Assembly: GCA_032718475.1 (NCBI GenBank)
Contig: JAUCBJ010002827.1
Coordinates: forward strand, 38,798-102,797
DNA: 64,000 nt
Reading direction: 5' to 3'
DNA from: Nemertoderma westbladi
Taxonomy: Eukaryota; Xenacoelomorpha; Nemertodermatida; Nemertodermatidae
Shown one piece after another: positions 9,149-19,580 of this stretch (positions within the stretch are counted from its first letter, which is position 1; each line of letters begins with the position of its first letter). Both the position numbers and the translations under genes were made by a program. The notes under the pieces were generated by a model, which saw nothing but the letters and a program-made list of their open reading frames with translations, was not told the DNA's origin and ran no database searches.

Positions 9149-11455
9149 CTACCCGATTAGTACCGTTCCTCTCTTCTTTGCCCCTACGGTGCTTGTTGCC
9201 ATCGTCTGTCCTTTGCCTTGACCGAACTTAATTGGCGTTTCTTTGCATTGGTTGGCTCTATGTCCACCCGTCACACATCGAGAACAAACTTCGTTCCTCC
9301 TCGCATATTCTGTCTGATCTTCTCTGGGTAGTGCTTGCCAATATCTGCAGTTCATTGTCTGATGAAGTGCGTTCGCGTGCAATTGGCATTTGTTGTTTGG
9401 GTTATAGCCGTCCTTGTATAGTGCGCTGCGTATCGCACTTGGATTTGTACCTAAGTCCCTACTGTTTTTATTGCTTGGGTTCGGCCTACTGGGTGTGTTA
9501 GGGTTGTGTTTATTTGTGTTGTTATTTTTCCCCTGTCCACTCCATGGTGCAGCCTTACCCCCGGCTACATGTGGACTAGCAGTCCCCTGCGTCGCCGCGT
9601 ATGGCAGCGATTGCCTGAGCTTTGGCAATGCGTTCGCCGTGTTATGTTCTGGTTTCGGCCTATTGTATTCGGTCTTTGGTCCCTTTCCCAGGCTATCCTC
9701 GCTATAGACTGGGTCTGTTATGATTTCGGCTTCGTAGTTAAGGAAGCTCGACATTTCTTCTAGGCCCGGTTCCACACCCTTCCTCTCTCGAGTGGAGAAA
9801 GCGATCTTCCTCCACTTGTTGCACAACCACATCGGCAGTGCCTGTGCTATCGTGGTGATGTTGTTGGATGCGTTAAGTTCGTATGGTGCGTCCAGCGTCT
9901 TTAGCACGATTAGCGCTTTCTCGACTTTGTTCGCAAATGTCTTTATGCTAATGGGATTATCCTGTAGGCCACCCGATGTTATACCTCTCAGGGTCTGCCG
10001 GATGATCTTGGCCGGGTGCCTGTACTCCCTGTCTAGCGCCCGCCATGCTGTCGTGAAGCCACCCTCGATGCCCTGGTACTGCCTCACGATGTCGTATGCT
10101 GGGCCTCCTGTATACACCTGTAGATATTTTAGGCACTCCGCCTGCGTCAAGTTCTTCGTCAATATCTCATTGCTATACATGCGCCGAAACTGCAGGTATT
10201 CTTCCAGCCTACTTCCATCGAATTTAAACGGCTCCACGGGTGGTAACTCGATCCTGGTCTTTAATGCATCAATTAATGTAGCCATTCCCATCGCTTGTGC
10301 TTCCAATGGGTTCGATGGATGCTGTACAGATTCTCCTGTTGGGTGCGGTCCGTTCGTCCTATCTGCTGCCTTTCTATGGGTTGGATATATCATAGGGGGT
10401 AGCGGCCCCCTCCATATTTCGGTGTCGCATGATCTGTTCTCGTCCAGGGGGTTCGATGTTCTTATTCCTATTGGAGTATATTGTTGATATCGCGATGGGG
10501 GAATGTCACCCTGTCCCCCCCCCACCGGTATGTTTGATACTGGGGTTGATGGTAATATATTGGGGCCCATGCACCTATCCGCAATAACTCTCCCCTCCCC
10601 TGGATATATGTTATGTCCTTGCATGCTGTAGTCATACTGCTGTGCTGGTACCGGTATAGGCCTATCCACTTCTGGCCTACCTACAGGTATATACTCCGCG
10701 ACTTCCGGGTTTAATCCCTTCGTCCGCGCTACCCTATCGCCTACATTATCTCTTCCAGCATGGCCTATAGTATGTGCAGTAAGGCCTACAGTGTGTCCTG
10801 CAGTCTGTATGTGTCGCTCGGGATCGGAGTTTAACCTTCTCGAATAATCCTCCCCGCGGCTACCGTATTCTCGATCAGCAGGTATATCCCGTCGGGAAGT
10901 TTCTCTTCGATCCCCTCTACTGCTCTCGTCCTCGTACCGGTACACCCTGTACCCCTCTCTCGGTGCGTAGTACGCCTCGTCAGGTCGCGTCTCCCCAGGA
11001 CGACGGCAATCTCCCGGAGTTCGACCCCACTGACTCTCCGTCTCCATCTCTACTACCGACGGCTCGCTATCCGTCCTCACTTTCCTGTCGTTCGCGACGA
11101 CAATTCTTCTACTCTCTTCCCTTCTTCTCTCTGCAGTGCAGTATCCCCGCTCATGAGATCTCTCGTCGACCTCCCGGTTAAACTCCACTGTTCTTCTTCC
11201 CTCTTCTGATTGGGCTCGACGTCTCGTCGCTCGCCCTCTCGCGACGTCAACCTGTCTCTTTCTGCTCGATCGCACGCCGCTGGGGATACTCGTAATCCCC
11301 CTACTATTCTCCATCGCCGGGTGCTGCGGTTCACCTAATTCGCCCCGCGCATTATCCGCCGACGCCTGTGGGGCACTCCCTGCCCCCCCCCCCTCTCTCG
11401 CCGCTAATCCCTCGTTGTGGGGCTCCTGCAGCCCCCCCCCCCCCTCACTCGCCAC
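9149..11455 (-). CDS. BEL/Pao Gag, main part
   Basis: The 768-codon frame has an Arg/Glu/Gly-rich N-terminal half with no clear domain. A Gag core typical of BEL elements follows at about residues 410-580 (PFKFDGSRLEEYLQFRRMY, LKYLQVYTGGPAYDIV, WRALDREYRHPAKI). A zinc knuckle, CSRCVTGGHRANQC, lies near the C-terminus, with Asn/Pro-rich linkers between. Gag packages the element's RNA in virus-like particles in the cytoplasm. The frame runs back into further gag-like frames at 11445-13532 that are displaced by indels, so the intact protein would have been longer than this ORF. Confidence 0.75.
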   Translation of the reverse strand: MASEGGGGLQEPHNEGLAAREGGGAGSAPQASADNARGELGEPQHPAMENSRGITSIPSGVRSSRKRQVDVARGRATRRRAQSEEGRRTVEFNREVDERSHERGYCTAERRREESRRIVVANDRKVRTDSEPSVVEMETESQWGRTPGDCRRPGETRPDEAYYAPREGYRVYRYEDESSRGDRRETSRRDIPADREYGSRGEDYSRRLNSDPERHIQTAGHTVGLTAHTIGHAGRDNVGDRVARTKGLNPEVAEYIPVGRPEVDRPIPVPAQQYDYSMQGHNIYPGEGRVIADRCMGPNILPSTPVSNIPVGGGQGDIPPSRYQQYTPIGIRTSNPLDENRSCDTEIWRGPLPPMIYPTHRKAADRTNGPHPTGESVQHPSNPLEAQAMGMATLIDALKTRIELPPVEPFKFDGSRLEEYLQFRRMYSNEILTKNLTQAECLKYLQVYTGGPAYDIVRQYQGIEGGFTTAWRALDREYRHPAKIIRQTLRGITSGGLQDNPISIKTFANKVEKALIVLKTLDAPYELNASNNITTIAQALPMWLCNKWRKIAFSTRERKGVEPGLEEMSSFLNYEAEIITDPVYSEDSLGKGPKTEYNRPKPEHNTANALPKLRQSLPYAATQGTASPHVAGGKAAPWSGQGKNNNTNKHNPNTPSRPNPSNKNSRDLGTNPSAIRSALYKDGYNPNNKCQLHANALHQTMNCRYWQALPREDQTEYARRNEVCSRCVTGGHRANQCKETPIKFGQGKGQTMATSTVGAKKRGTVLIG

Positions 11456-12131
11456 CTATCACTTCCCTACCTCTCACTTCGTCTCTACACCCCTCTCTAG
11501 TCGACGCACTAACTCTACTGCGGCTGGGTCTATTCACCCCCGCCTCTCCCTCTACTACTGTGTGGCCTACCAGGCCCCCCTCGGGTTGACTCAACCCTGC
11601 CACTCCCTGCATACTAACTACGTGGCCTACCAGGCCCCCATCGGGCTCTCTCACCCCCGCCGCCTCCTGCCTACTGATTACATGGCCTACCAGGCTCCCG
11701 TCGGGGTTTCTCACCCCCGCCACCTCCTCCCTACTGATTACGTGGCCTACCAGGCTCTCATTGGGGTTTCTCACCCCCGTTGCTTCCTGCCTACTAACTG
11801 CGTGGCCTACCAGGCTCTCATTTGACGGGCCATCCGCATCCGCCACATTTATATTAATAGCACCATTATCAACACTGTTTACCAAATTATTTAAATTATT
11901 TTGCACATCTAAACTAGAAACGGGATTATTTTGTTCGTTCGAATTAAGATTATTATTTAAATTATTTTGCGTAATTATATTATTTGAATTATTTTGTATA
12001 TTCGGATCTAAATTATTACTTGAATTATTTGGGTTACTATGTACGTTTAAATTGTAATCGTTCGGATTTAAATTACTAGTATCGGGCAAAATTTTATTTC
12101 CTGCAACGAAAGTTTGATTAGGGTTATCCAC
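11445..12131 (-). CDS. Gag N-terminal segment with Asn-rich and 20-residue repeats
   Basis: The 228-codon frame has an Asn-rich N-terminal half (alternating N-N-L-N motifs) and then five imperfect 20-residue repeats of the form SLVGHVISRQEAAGVRxPDG. It overlaps the start of the main gag frame by 11 bases. It may be an N-terminal gag extension or a separate small element protein. No homologous domain is recognised. The repeats are translated from the 60-bp tandem array at 11560-11830. Confidence 0.45.
   Translation of the reverse strand: MDNPNQTFVAGNKILPDTSNLNPNDYNLNVHSNPNNSSNNLDPNIQNNSNNIITQNNLNNNLNSNEQNNPVSSLDVQNNLNNLVNSVDNGAININVADADGPSNESLVGHAVSRQEATGVRNPNESLVGHVISREEVAGVRNPDGSLVGHVISRQEAAGVREPDGGLVGHVVSMQGVAGLSQPEGGLVGHTVVEGEAGVNRPSRSRVSASTREGCRDEVRGREVIGGE
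11560..11830 (-). repeat. 60-bp tandem repeat, about five copies, inside gag
   Basis: Units share cgtggcctaccaggc, then a ctc/ccc segment, then tctcacccccg and cctcctgcctactga. The 60-bp period is a multiple of three, which keeps the minus-strand frame open and gives a 20-residue protein repeat. Copies differ at a few positions each. Confidence 0.8.
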
Positions 12132-12157
12132 TATGGTACTATTAATATTAATGTTTT

Positions 12158-12906
12158 CTACAGTATTATTATTATTACCCCCCCGCCGGTACGGTCACAC
12201 CAGTCTTGGGTCTGTCGTCCGGTCCCTGTAAGTGGGGTATTAATAAATGTTTCCATAACTTCTGGCTCCTCGTAAACACTACCCGAGCCAGCCTCTCTCT
12301 CTGACAGCCCCACCTGCGCCAGTTCTAGTCGGTGCTTCTGTTTCGCCTGATACTGCATAAGCCCCCTCAACCGGGCGTGCATGTCATCCCGCACACGCTT
12401 TCCCGTTCTCTCTCTCTCCCTGTCCTCTCGCATACTCTACTCGGCCAATTCCGCCTCTCTCGCAACTCTCTCAAGTCGTCTCGCCTCGTGCTCTTTTCAC
12501 TCACTCGCCCCTCTCGCCTCACGCTCTTTATGTTCATTCTCCTCTCTCGCCTCACGCTCTTTACGTTCATTCTCGTCTCTCGCCTCACGCTCTTTACGTT
12601 CATTCTCCGCTCTCGCCTCACGCTCTTTACGTTCATTCTCCACTCTCGCCCCTCTCGCCTCTCTCGCCGCCTCACGCTCTTTACGTTCGCTCGCCTCTGC
12701 CGCTCTTCTTGCTCCTTCCTTTCCCTCATTCCTATTTCTTCACACTCCCTAAAGTTTCTCGCGACCCTCTTGGCCCTCTCTTTATTCTCTCTGGCCAGCT
12801 CTCTGTCTTTCTCTAGTAATGCACTCCCTTCTTCCAACTGCCTCTCTAATTCTCTCTGTTCCAGCGCCACCAGATCGAGCCAACACGCCAGATCTATTTC
12901 TAGCAC
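12158..12906 (-). pseudogene. Gag N-terminal coiled coil, frameshifted
   Basis: The upstream part (12906 to about 12700) encodes a heptad-like charged helix with QRELERQLEEGSALLEKDREL. It then enters a tandem repeat, and the natural continuation of the charged pattern (ERKEREAR repeats) lies in a different frame from the one that stays open. A second frame (12433-12158) follows with RMLRGLMQYQAKQKHRLEL-like helical sequence (seen as HARLRGLMQYQAKQKHRLEL). I read this as one long coiled-coil region of Gag with at least one indel. Element B's gag also begins with coiled coils, which supports this reading. Confidence 0.45.
12530..12700 (-). repeat. Tandem repeat of about 31-33 bp inside gag coiled coil
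   Basis: The unit cgcctcacgctctttacgttcattctc(c/g) repeats about five times on the plus strand. On the minus strand one frame gives ERKEREAR-type charged repeats, and another gives VKSVRRE repeats. On the plus strand RLTLFTFI-type repeats are also open, an artefact of the short repeat lacking stops. Confidence 0.75.
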
Positions 12907-12957
12907 CCGTCTTACTTTTGCGGAGGATGTAGCAGACTTGTCGGTCGCGACGGACTC

Positions 12958-13532
12958 CTACCGCCTTCCCGTCCTACTAACTTTCCCCCGCTTTCTGGAA
13001 TTCTCGCCGACCGACGAGACCGAATCCTCGGGATTAACCTCGGATTCGCCCTCCTGCGGTCCCCTCCAACCCACTAACTTAATTCCCTGGGCATCGACTA
13101 AGTATGGCCCTATGTACACTACACCAGGCTCCATAACCCTACGCCTACATTCCCACAGTTCGAACAGTTCGGTGGCGACCCCTCTCGCTCTCTCATTGGC
13201 TAGTTCTCCCTGCCCAAAGCGCACTAAATAATCAAAATGTTTATTCTACTCACCTAGCCGCTTCTCTAACTTCACCTGGTCCATCTTCGCCCCTTCTTTG
13301 GCTTCCCTCAGCTGTTTTCTGGTTGGGTTGTAGGCTCGTCAGAGCCGATCGCTGATTCCGACGTCCTCGTCGCCGACATCCCCTCTTTCTCTCCGTGTTC
13401 GGCGTCGTACCGGCGGCCCCACCATCGCTGTTCCGGTGGGCCGTCCATTGCCCTCGGCCTGTGGCTGGCCGGCGACATCGGTACGTCGACCGCCGTCGTG
13501 CGTCGACTCGTCTCTCCTTTCCCCCGACTCAC
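12958..13532 (-). pseudogene. Gag-leader ORFs at the 5' end of element A
   Basis: Two frames lie here: 13532-13308 (74 codons, Arg/Pro-rich, starting MSRGKGETSRR) and 13224-12958 (88 codons, containing ERARGVATELFELWECRRRV and ending in a basic RKRGKVSRTGRR). They lie between the putative leader and the gag coiled coil and follow the same strand, so they are probably the N-terminal gag region after indels. No domain is recognised. Assignment rests on position only. Confidence 0.35.
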
Positions 13533-14030
13533 TCGTCCCTCCTTGTGGGAGACAGCCGCCCTACGCTTGGGCTACCGGATCGTTCGGGGTTGACGAGTCC
13601 GGCGTCCTGGGTCGATACTGTCGCGTTGCGGCCTCGTGGATCGTTTCGTTTGTATCATCCGGGGTCCGCGGCGGTGTTCTTTCTCCCTCTAGACTCATCT
13701 TTAACTTCTTCTGGTGGCTGGCAGTCACAGTTTTGGGTAGCTGGTATTTTATTACTGTGACGGGATCACAGGATCCCGACCGGTTTTAGTTTATTTACGC
13801 GTCCCCGCCGTGTGAGTGAAAATGAGTTTATTATCATTCCGATATTATTGGTGAATATAAAATATAGTTTGTGATTAAAGAACAGATAACACAGTTGATA
13901 GATATTGAGTGAATGGCAGACTGGATATATGAAATGGTTTGTGGCCTTACTACTCAGTCGATGCTTGCCCCCCATTGGCCAATAACCTAATTCTCGGCTC
14001 CCACCTCTGTGGGAGTGTTTCCCCCTTGCT
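13533..14030 (-). other. Probable 5' LTR and leader of element A
   Basis: About 500 bases lie between the first gag-like ATG and the point at 14031 where LINE coding sequence resumes. It contains GC-rich leader-like sequence (13533-13800) and then AT-rich sequence. The LINE junction fixes the outer boundary to within a few bases. No second copy was found near 1.9-2.1 kb, so LTR status is inferred from position alone. Confidence 0.35.
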
Positions 14031-14473
14031 ACCGACTGTACAAATTTAATTCGTGCTCTACATATTTTGGAATCTTGGGCTGATACTTGGCAATTGAAAG
14101 TTGCAGCTCATAAGTGCCATGTGCTTCAAATAGGAACTTACGGCCGAGATAATGGTGCTATTACTTACCAGTTGTGCGGTAGTATTTTGAAACTGAATGC
14201 ATCGTGTAGGGACTTGGGAATTACCATGTGCAGTGACTTAAATTTTGACCTGTATTGTCGTGAACATGTTTCCAAGGCGTTCAAGATTGTAAATATTATT
14301 TTCAGATGCTTCTGTACAAATAATACTCGTGCCTTTCTCACTGCTTTTAAATCCTATGTACGACCTTATATTTCACCTCTGTTTGGTCGCCCTATCATGT
14401 TGGAGCAATTGATCTCCTTGAGCGGGTACAAAGATATTTTACGCGTCGACTGTGGAATTTGGAACATGTAGGG
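14031..14473 (+). pseudogene. CR1/Jockey-type LINE RT, C-terminal part (first piece)
   Basis: From about 14031 the frame reads ALHILESWADTWQLKVAAHKC, cut here at HKC, then VLQIGTYG and CRDLGITMCSDLNF, then FLTAFKSYVRPYISP. This is the thumb region after the YADD block in CR1/Jockey elements. A frame change occurs near 14410; the shifted frame reads VQRYFTRRLWNL. It is cut at 14473 by the hAT insertion. The piece probably belongs to the same LINE copy as 600-1805, with about 130 codons around the catalytic site lost. Confidence 0.75.
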
Positions 14474-15789
14474 CAGTGGCGGAGATCTGTATTTGATAGT
14501 GGGGGGGACAGAAAGAGAATTAACTTTTTTACTAACTTGAATTTACAGGGAGTGGGGGGGGGGGGGGGGGGGGTGGGGGGAGGGTGGTGTGGTAGCGAAT
14601 GATCACAAATACAACTACTTCTCATTGTGATGTTTTCGCAGCCTAAAATTTAGTGAAAAGTTTAGGAATGGACATTGGACAATCCAAATTCTTTAAAAAA
14701 AAAGTCACCATGATAGCACTTTAGCGGCCAAATGGCCTATTTGCCAAAAAGGGTAGGCCTATACTTCTTGAACAATATCTGAATATTGCTGTTATTGAGT
14801 TCAAATTTGGTGAATCGGTTTATTTCATGGTTGCATCCAATGCTATCGAGCAATTATGGCAGAAATTTAGCTGTGGCCATTTTATAAACAAAAAGGCCCA
14901 AAAAAGGCCCGTTTTGGAGCCTTTTCGCTCTCAAATGGCCCCGTGAAGCATTTTTAGCTAAAATTGCTTGATAACCATAGAGACAAGCATATTTTGAAGC
15001 TCTGTTCCAAATTTCAACTAATTTCATTAACTGATTTCGAGAAATATAGTTTTTCGAGAAAAAAATACATTCTCTGCGATTTAATGGGTTTAATAAAGTA
15101 AAGAAAATGCAAAGTTTACCGTTAATTTAGATAATATCTTCTTTCTTTGTTCGACTATGACTTTGTCAAATAATTTTTTATCATTTCGTTTGAAATTCAA
15201 CTAAATTTTTTATCATAGCTAAAAATATACTGTAAGATATACTGTATGCCTACAGCATGTATATATACAGTATATTGCAGCATTTATATGTAGCATATTT
15301 ATACAGTACAACCATTTGCCAATTTTATTAATTTATACCTGCACCTTGGGAGCCTTTTTGGTGAAAAGGGCCTTATTCGATTGAAATTATCGTCCTGCTC
15401 GAAGGCCTCTCAAAAAAAGACTAGCTCTTACATTTTGGCTAATAACTTGAGTTTGAGAAAAGATATTTGAGAAAGCTGCTTGCAAACTTGCGTTGAAAAC
15501 ATATCCAAATACATTTACTATTTAAATGTGGTTAGAATGTCATTATTATACAAATAATACAGGTCTTTCATTTTTGGAGGTCCAATTTTACAATGCAAAA
15601 TGTATTGTATTTTTATGTAGGTATATACTGCGATAATTAATTTTAACCAATAATGGATCAATGGGTGGGTCTCATTGATGGACTGAATGAAAAACCTATC
15701 TTTACTAATTATGGAGGGGATATTATCACCGATTCTAAAAAGTGGGGGGGGACAATGTCCCCCTCTCCCCCCCAGGATTTCCGCCACTG
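14474..15789. mobile_element. Non-autonomous hAT transposon, 1316 bp, TSD atgtaggg
   Basis: The element starts cagtggcggagatc and ends gatttccgccactg, an inverted terminal repeat of the classic hAT form. It is flanked by an 8-bp direct repeat atgtaggg (14466-14473 and 15790-15797), the hAT target-duplication length. The interior has G-runs near 14553 and 15740, AT-rich DNA and no transposase ORF. Removing the element and one TSD copy restores LINE reading: HVGYLDRIRILKLQ spans the junction. Confidence 0.88.
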
Positions 15790-16590
15790 ATGTAGGGTAT
15801 TTAGATAGGATTAGGATATTAAAACTACAACCTCTCGAAGTGCGCCGTGTTATTTTTGACTTAAAAATGGCACATTCTATCGTTTACTTTACAGTAATAT
15901 CGAATATCGATTTGAACGATTTCTTCACTATTGCACCGAGAGCTGGACTTAGAGGTCACGAGCTTAAACTCTACCATAAACAGTCGAGGCTTCTAATGTG
16001 CAAGAATAATTTTGCCCACCGAGTAGTTTCAATTTGGAACTGGCTCATAGCGGAAACTGTCAATACTGAAAGTAAATTTTTATTTTCTAAAAAGCTTAAA
16101 GACCTTGACCTGCTATCTTTTTTGTAAATTTAATTTGTAATTTAAAATGTAATTTAATTTTTTATTTTTTTGATTATTTTTGTGAATCATAACAATCAAT
16201 TTTTATTGCGAATATTTTATTGCACATAGCCTACTGTTTAGTGTACCCTTGTATTTATTTTATTTTATATTTTCAGCACCGCTTCTGTCTATTCTACTGC
16301 ACCGTTTAATGCTTTTTTATTTTGAATGTAAATATGACATCTTTATTTACTGCAACAAATTTTTTTTTTTATCAATTTTCAGAAATTCGTAGACTATGAC
16401 ATTGTTGCGTTAATTTTAATTTGTAGAATATATTTCTGTATTTTTGTGTAATTTTAGAGCCTGCTCGGGCAACCATAAGTGTTTAATTTTTAATAACCTG
16501 GCTGTTTTCTCTCCTCATGTACTTTTAATTTAATTTTTATATATACATAGAGTGATAATAATAAAAAAATAATAAATAAATAAAGCTACT
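15790..16590 (+). pseudogene. CR1/Jockey-type LINE, 3' end
   Basis: The reading frame resumes with GYLDRIRILKLQPLEVRRVIF, cut here at VIF, and continues to LNDFFTIAPRAGLRGHELKL and NFAHRVVSIWNWL, the conserved C-terminal end of CR1/Jockey RT proteins. A TAA stop lies at 16125-16127. The AT-rich 3' untranslated region ends in (aata)n at about 16560-16584, a typical LINE tail. The frame across 15790-16127 is open, unlike the 5' part of this copy. Confidence 0.8.
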
Positions 16591-17197
16591 ATCAGTTGCC
16601 GAAACGCGACAACACCGGTGGCAACTACTAGCCCTGCTACTAGCTATCATCCTATTCCTTCCTTCTGTAAGCTTCATCAATCTTATTTCACTCATAAGTG
16701 CAATTTTACTCATAAAAGGATGGAAGAATTAAATTGAAAAATTGAAATTGAAATTGAATCGGCATAAGGTAAAGGGGAACTTTCCTTTCTTCTTTGATTT
16801 ATTCTCATTGGCGGTTTGGTTAAATTTCTTATTTATTTATTTAAATTTCTTAAGTATCGATTTTGGGATAGAATTGCTCAATTTTAATCTGTATCTAATA
16901 ACTGAGCCTCGCCTGCGCGATGGCCCCACGAAAATGTTGTTATTGTAAAAGCTGTCAAGTGTGTATAACTACTGTAATTTCACACATTTTATATTCGCCC
17001 GTGTATAAATTATTAACTTAATAAATCAATTCTAAATGATATAATTCGTAATTAATATTAGTTTTTAAACGTTCTTCAGTTCATTGTGCACACGTTTTAC
17101 TGTTTTATGTGCTATTGAGGAACAAATTTTTTTGGTTGGTGTAAATTCAGTGTTGCTTGGCGCAAATTATTCTACGCCCGGCGCACCTCCGGCGTGC
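16591..17197. other. AT-rich spacer without genes
   Basis: It begins with the gttgccgaaacgcg motif also found near 472. The end (17150-17197) has ggcgc-rich text resembling the 57609-58074 element. No gene is seen. Confidence 0.5.
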
Positions 17198-17216
17198 AAT
17201 ACATAGGGGGACGTCT

Positions 17217-17332
17217 ATTTACACCAAAAACACACAAAAACACACAAAAACTCACAAAAACACACAAAAACACACAAAAACTCACAAAAACACACAAAAA
17301 CATACAAAAACACACAAAAACAGACAAAAACA
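17217..17332 (+). repeat. cacacaaaaa minisatellite in left arm
   Basis: Ten-base units of cacacaaaaa with variants ctcac, catac and cagac are repeated about 11 times. The mirror array on the opposite strand is at about 24880-25002. The lysine/threonine ORF it produces is not a real protein. Confidence 0.9.
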
Positions 17333-17497
17333 TACGGCATATATATGAAATGCCTGCAAAGGTAATTATCATTGCGGTTTGGGTTGTTGTCTGTTTGTAT
17401 GCCTGTTTGTCTGTGTGGATGTAATTAATTGTAATCCAAAACGCAATAGTCAGATAGTTATTGCTGAAATACCTGTAGGCATACTCCAGTAGGGTCA

Positions 17498-17615
17498 GCC
17501 TAATCACCCAACTACACCCAACTTTCACCCAACTACACCCAACTACACCCAACTTTCACCCAACTACCACCCAACTACACAACTACACCCAACTTTCACC
17601 AACTACACCCAACTA
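17498..17615 (+). repeat. acccaactacacccaactttc minisatellite, left
   Basis: Units of 10 bp alternate as acccaactac and acccaacttt. The array is interrupted at 17616 by a mariner-like element and resumes at about 18880. Inverted relatives lie at 20335-20495 and 22310-22478. Confidence 0.85.
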
Positions 17616-18853
17616 CAGTCCCTATCTCATTCTGAATATTATTTCTCAAACTGGGTATCATTTCTCAAACCTTTTACTAATGATAGTCAACGGAGAATTT
17701 CAGTAGGTAAGACTGGGGTAAGAGTTGAGAAATCAGAAAGATGCAACCAGCTCAATCTAACTCAACTAGAGTCTGGCGCCGCCATGGTTTGAGTTAGGTT
17801 GACTTCCAACGGTGCCATACTCAGCATTACTCTTCCTGTACGGGATGGATAATTACTCTGGTTGAGTGAGGCACCACATGGGGAAGGGGCCTCTGTCTGT
17901 TGCTTGGGCTCTTGAGTTAATGGGTTGAATTACATAAGCTGGGCAGGCCGGCAGGCTTGCTCATAAAAGACATGTCAATCACGCAATTCCTTTGTGGGCT
18001 TTACTAAATGTATGTTGTTAACTAAACCACACTGGCTCGGTCTGTTTGTAGAGATAGTTTTAATTCTGGGAATATTGTTGTCGAAAATTGGTGCTCTGTT
18101 GTCTGTCTGTTTGATGTCAATTGGTCCCTTACAAGACATATCAGTTTAAAAATCTAATGGTTAATTAAGAATTATTAGTGCATATGGGACCTCGCAACAC
18201 CCCCCTCCCATAAATATGGCCCTGTCTATAATTACAGAGGTTTCCTCTGGCCCCTTTGCCCGGTATAGCCACACCCGGACGTATTGCGAATAATTGTGTT
18301 GACGATGTAATAGAGAATTAAACATTGGTAAAACATTAACGTTAAACATTAGAAACATTAGCGAAATATACGCGACATTAAAATAAATTTATAAAATTGG
18401 TTGGTTATATTATATGGTTATATTTTAATGTAAAATAACGTTAATATGTTATGAGTCATACATACTTAATAAATGTAATAAAAATTTATAAATCTTCAGT
18501 TTAATAATTTTTTAGCATATAATTTTTTTATTCTGAAATTTAAAAATAAATAGAGTCACTGAGTCTGCAACTTAATTCTCACTGTCTACTGGAGTTAATT
18601 ACACACAAACAAATCAAGTTTAGGGAATGTTATAACAGCAGGAGACCATCAAACCCGTAGGCAGAGTATAACAGAAGCGAGTGGGCCATTAAACACAGAC
18701 AGCTTGCTGTATGAATGCTACACAGTGCACAGTGGGTGGTTACGCGAGTTTGAGTTGGGTTTGAGTAAACCAGACAGGTTTGAGTTAGTAAGAGTGAGGT
18801 AAGAAAAAAGGTACCCAGTTTGAGAAACAGTATCTAGAATGAGTTAGGGACTG
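17616..18853. mobile_element. Mariner/Tc1-like non-autonomous element, TSD TA
   Basis: The left end reads cagtccctatctcattct and the right end, reverse-complemented, cagtccctaactcattct. The inverted repeats extend at least 50 bp, including tttctcaaactggg. TA flanks both ends (17614-17615, 18854-18855). The host minisatellite continues on both sides, so the insertion point is clear. No transposase ORF is present. Confidence 0.75.
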
Positions 18854-18889
18854 TATACCACCCATCTATGATCTACACCCAACTCTGCA

Positions 18890-19580
18890 AATACACCCAA
18901 CTTCAACGTTCAACACAACAGCATCCAACTTACACCAAACTATACTGTATGGCACCTATCTTCCACAAATTACAATATGTACAGTAAACAAACTCTGAAC
19001 TTCTTTGAGGAATTGCTGAGATATGAACTTTTAAAAGTTGCATGTACTCGTGCTGTATTTTGCCATCACTGCCCTGCAATTATGAAAATAACTAACTAAC
19101 ATTTTATTTTTATTGCAGGTTGATTCTAGAATAATTGATGAATTTAGCAATAAATATACAAAGGAGAGACACAGAGACTATTGACGGACGATCCAGATAC
19201 CTATAGATGTCTACACATACCACGCATCAAAACTCCAAACTAAGCTACAGTACAAACTAAACTGGCGCTGTGGGATTGCGGTGAAAATGAAAACGGTATT
19301 GATACACAGGAGGGTCACCGTCACAGCCTTAACGACGAAATCGCATTATTGGAAACTTCTGCTGTGGGAATAGCAATGCAGATAATTCGTACAAAGTTAA
19401 TGGACATAAGTTCTATATTATACAGTATGTTTAATGCAATTATAATAATGTAATTATCCTTTATGTATCATAGAATACAAGAAAAAAAACTGTAACATTA
19501 TTTTCAGCTTCTTTATCTTAAACTTTATGGCCTTTATACTGTATTAATTAATTTTTAACGAAACAACAGAAATAAATTTA
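18890..19580 (+). other. Inverted arm of foldback element with exon-like text
   Basis: This block is the reverse complement, with moderate divergence, of 21480-22320. It contains a short stretch FEELLRYELLK followed by C, F, C-x2-C residues (near 19000-19080), a possible acceptor (tttattgcag, about 19119), and a downstream stretch VKMKTVLIH ... LTTKSH ... WKLLLWE ending in a stop. Both arms preserve these peptides, so they may be exons of a decayed transposase, possibly with a zinc finger. The family is not identified. Confidence 0.4.

Larger units (their letters stand above)
2144..14030 (-). mobile_element. BEL/Pao LTR retrotransposon, element A (degenerate)
   Basis: Reading right to left there is a probable 5' LTR/leader (13533-14030), a long gag region (13532 to 9149), protease-RT (9143-7362), RNase H (7361-6966) and integrase (7026 to about 5581). 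A tandem-repeat block follows (4930-5560), then a two-frame ORF with an exonuclease-like domain and CCHC knuckles (4524-2144). The protease motif VDSGAAF, the RT motif FYVDDG and the NPANLLSRG motif after RNase H place it in the BEL/Pao family. Stops and frameshifts in pol make it inactive. I could not find a matching 3' LTR at the left edge, where a SINE adjoins the last ORF, so the left boundary is uncertain and the 3' ORF might belong to a separate insertion. Confidence 0.7.

Noticed and set aside
1976-14048. Shared word tgtacaaattta near 1976 and near 14037 as LTR ends or target duplication of element A
   Set aside because: At the right the word lies within LINE coding sequence. The flanks diverge at once, and 12 AT-rich bases can match by chance.
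17157-17424. Lys/Thr/His-rich ORFs at the foldback left end
   Set aside because: Direct translation of the cacacaaaaa array.
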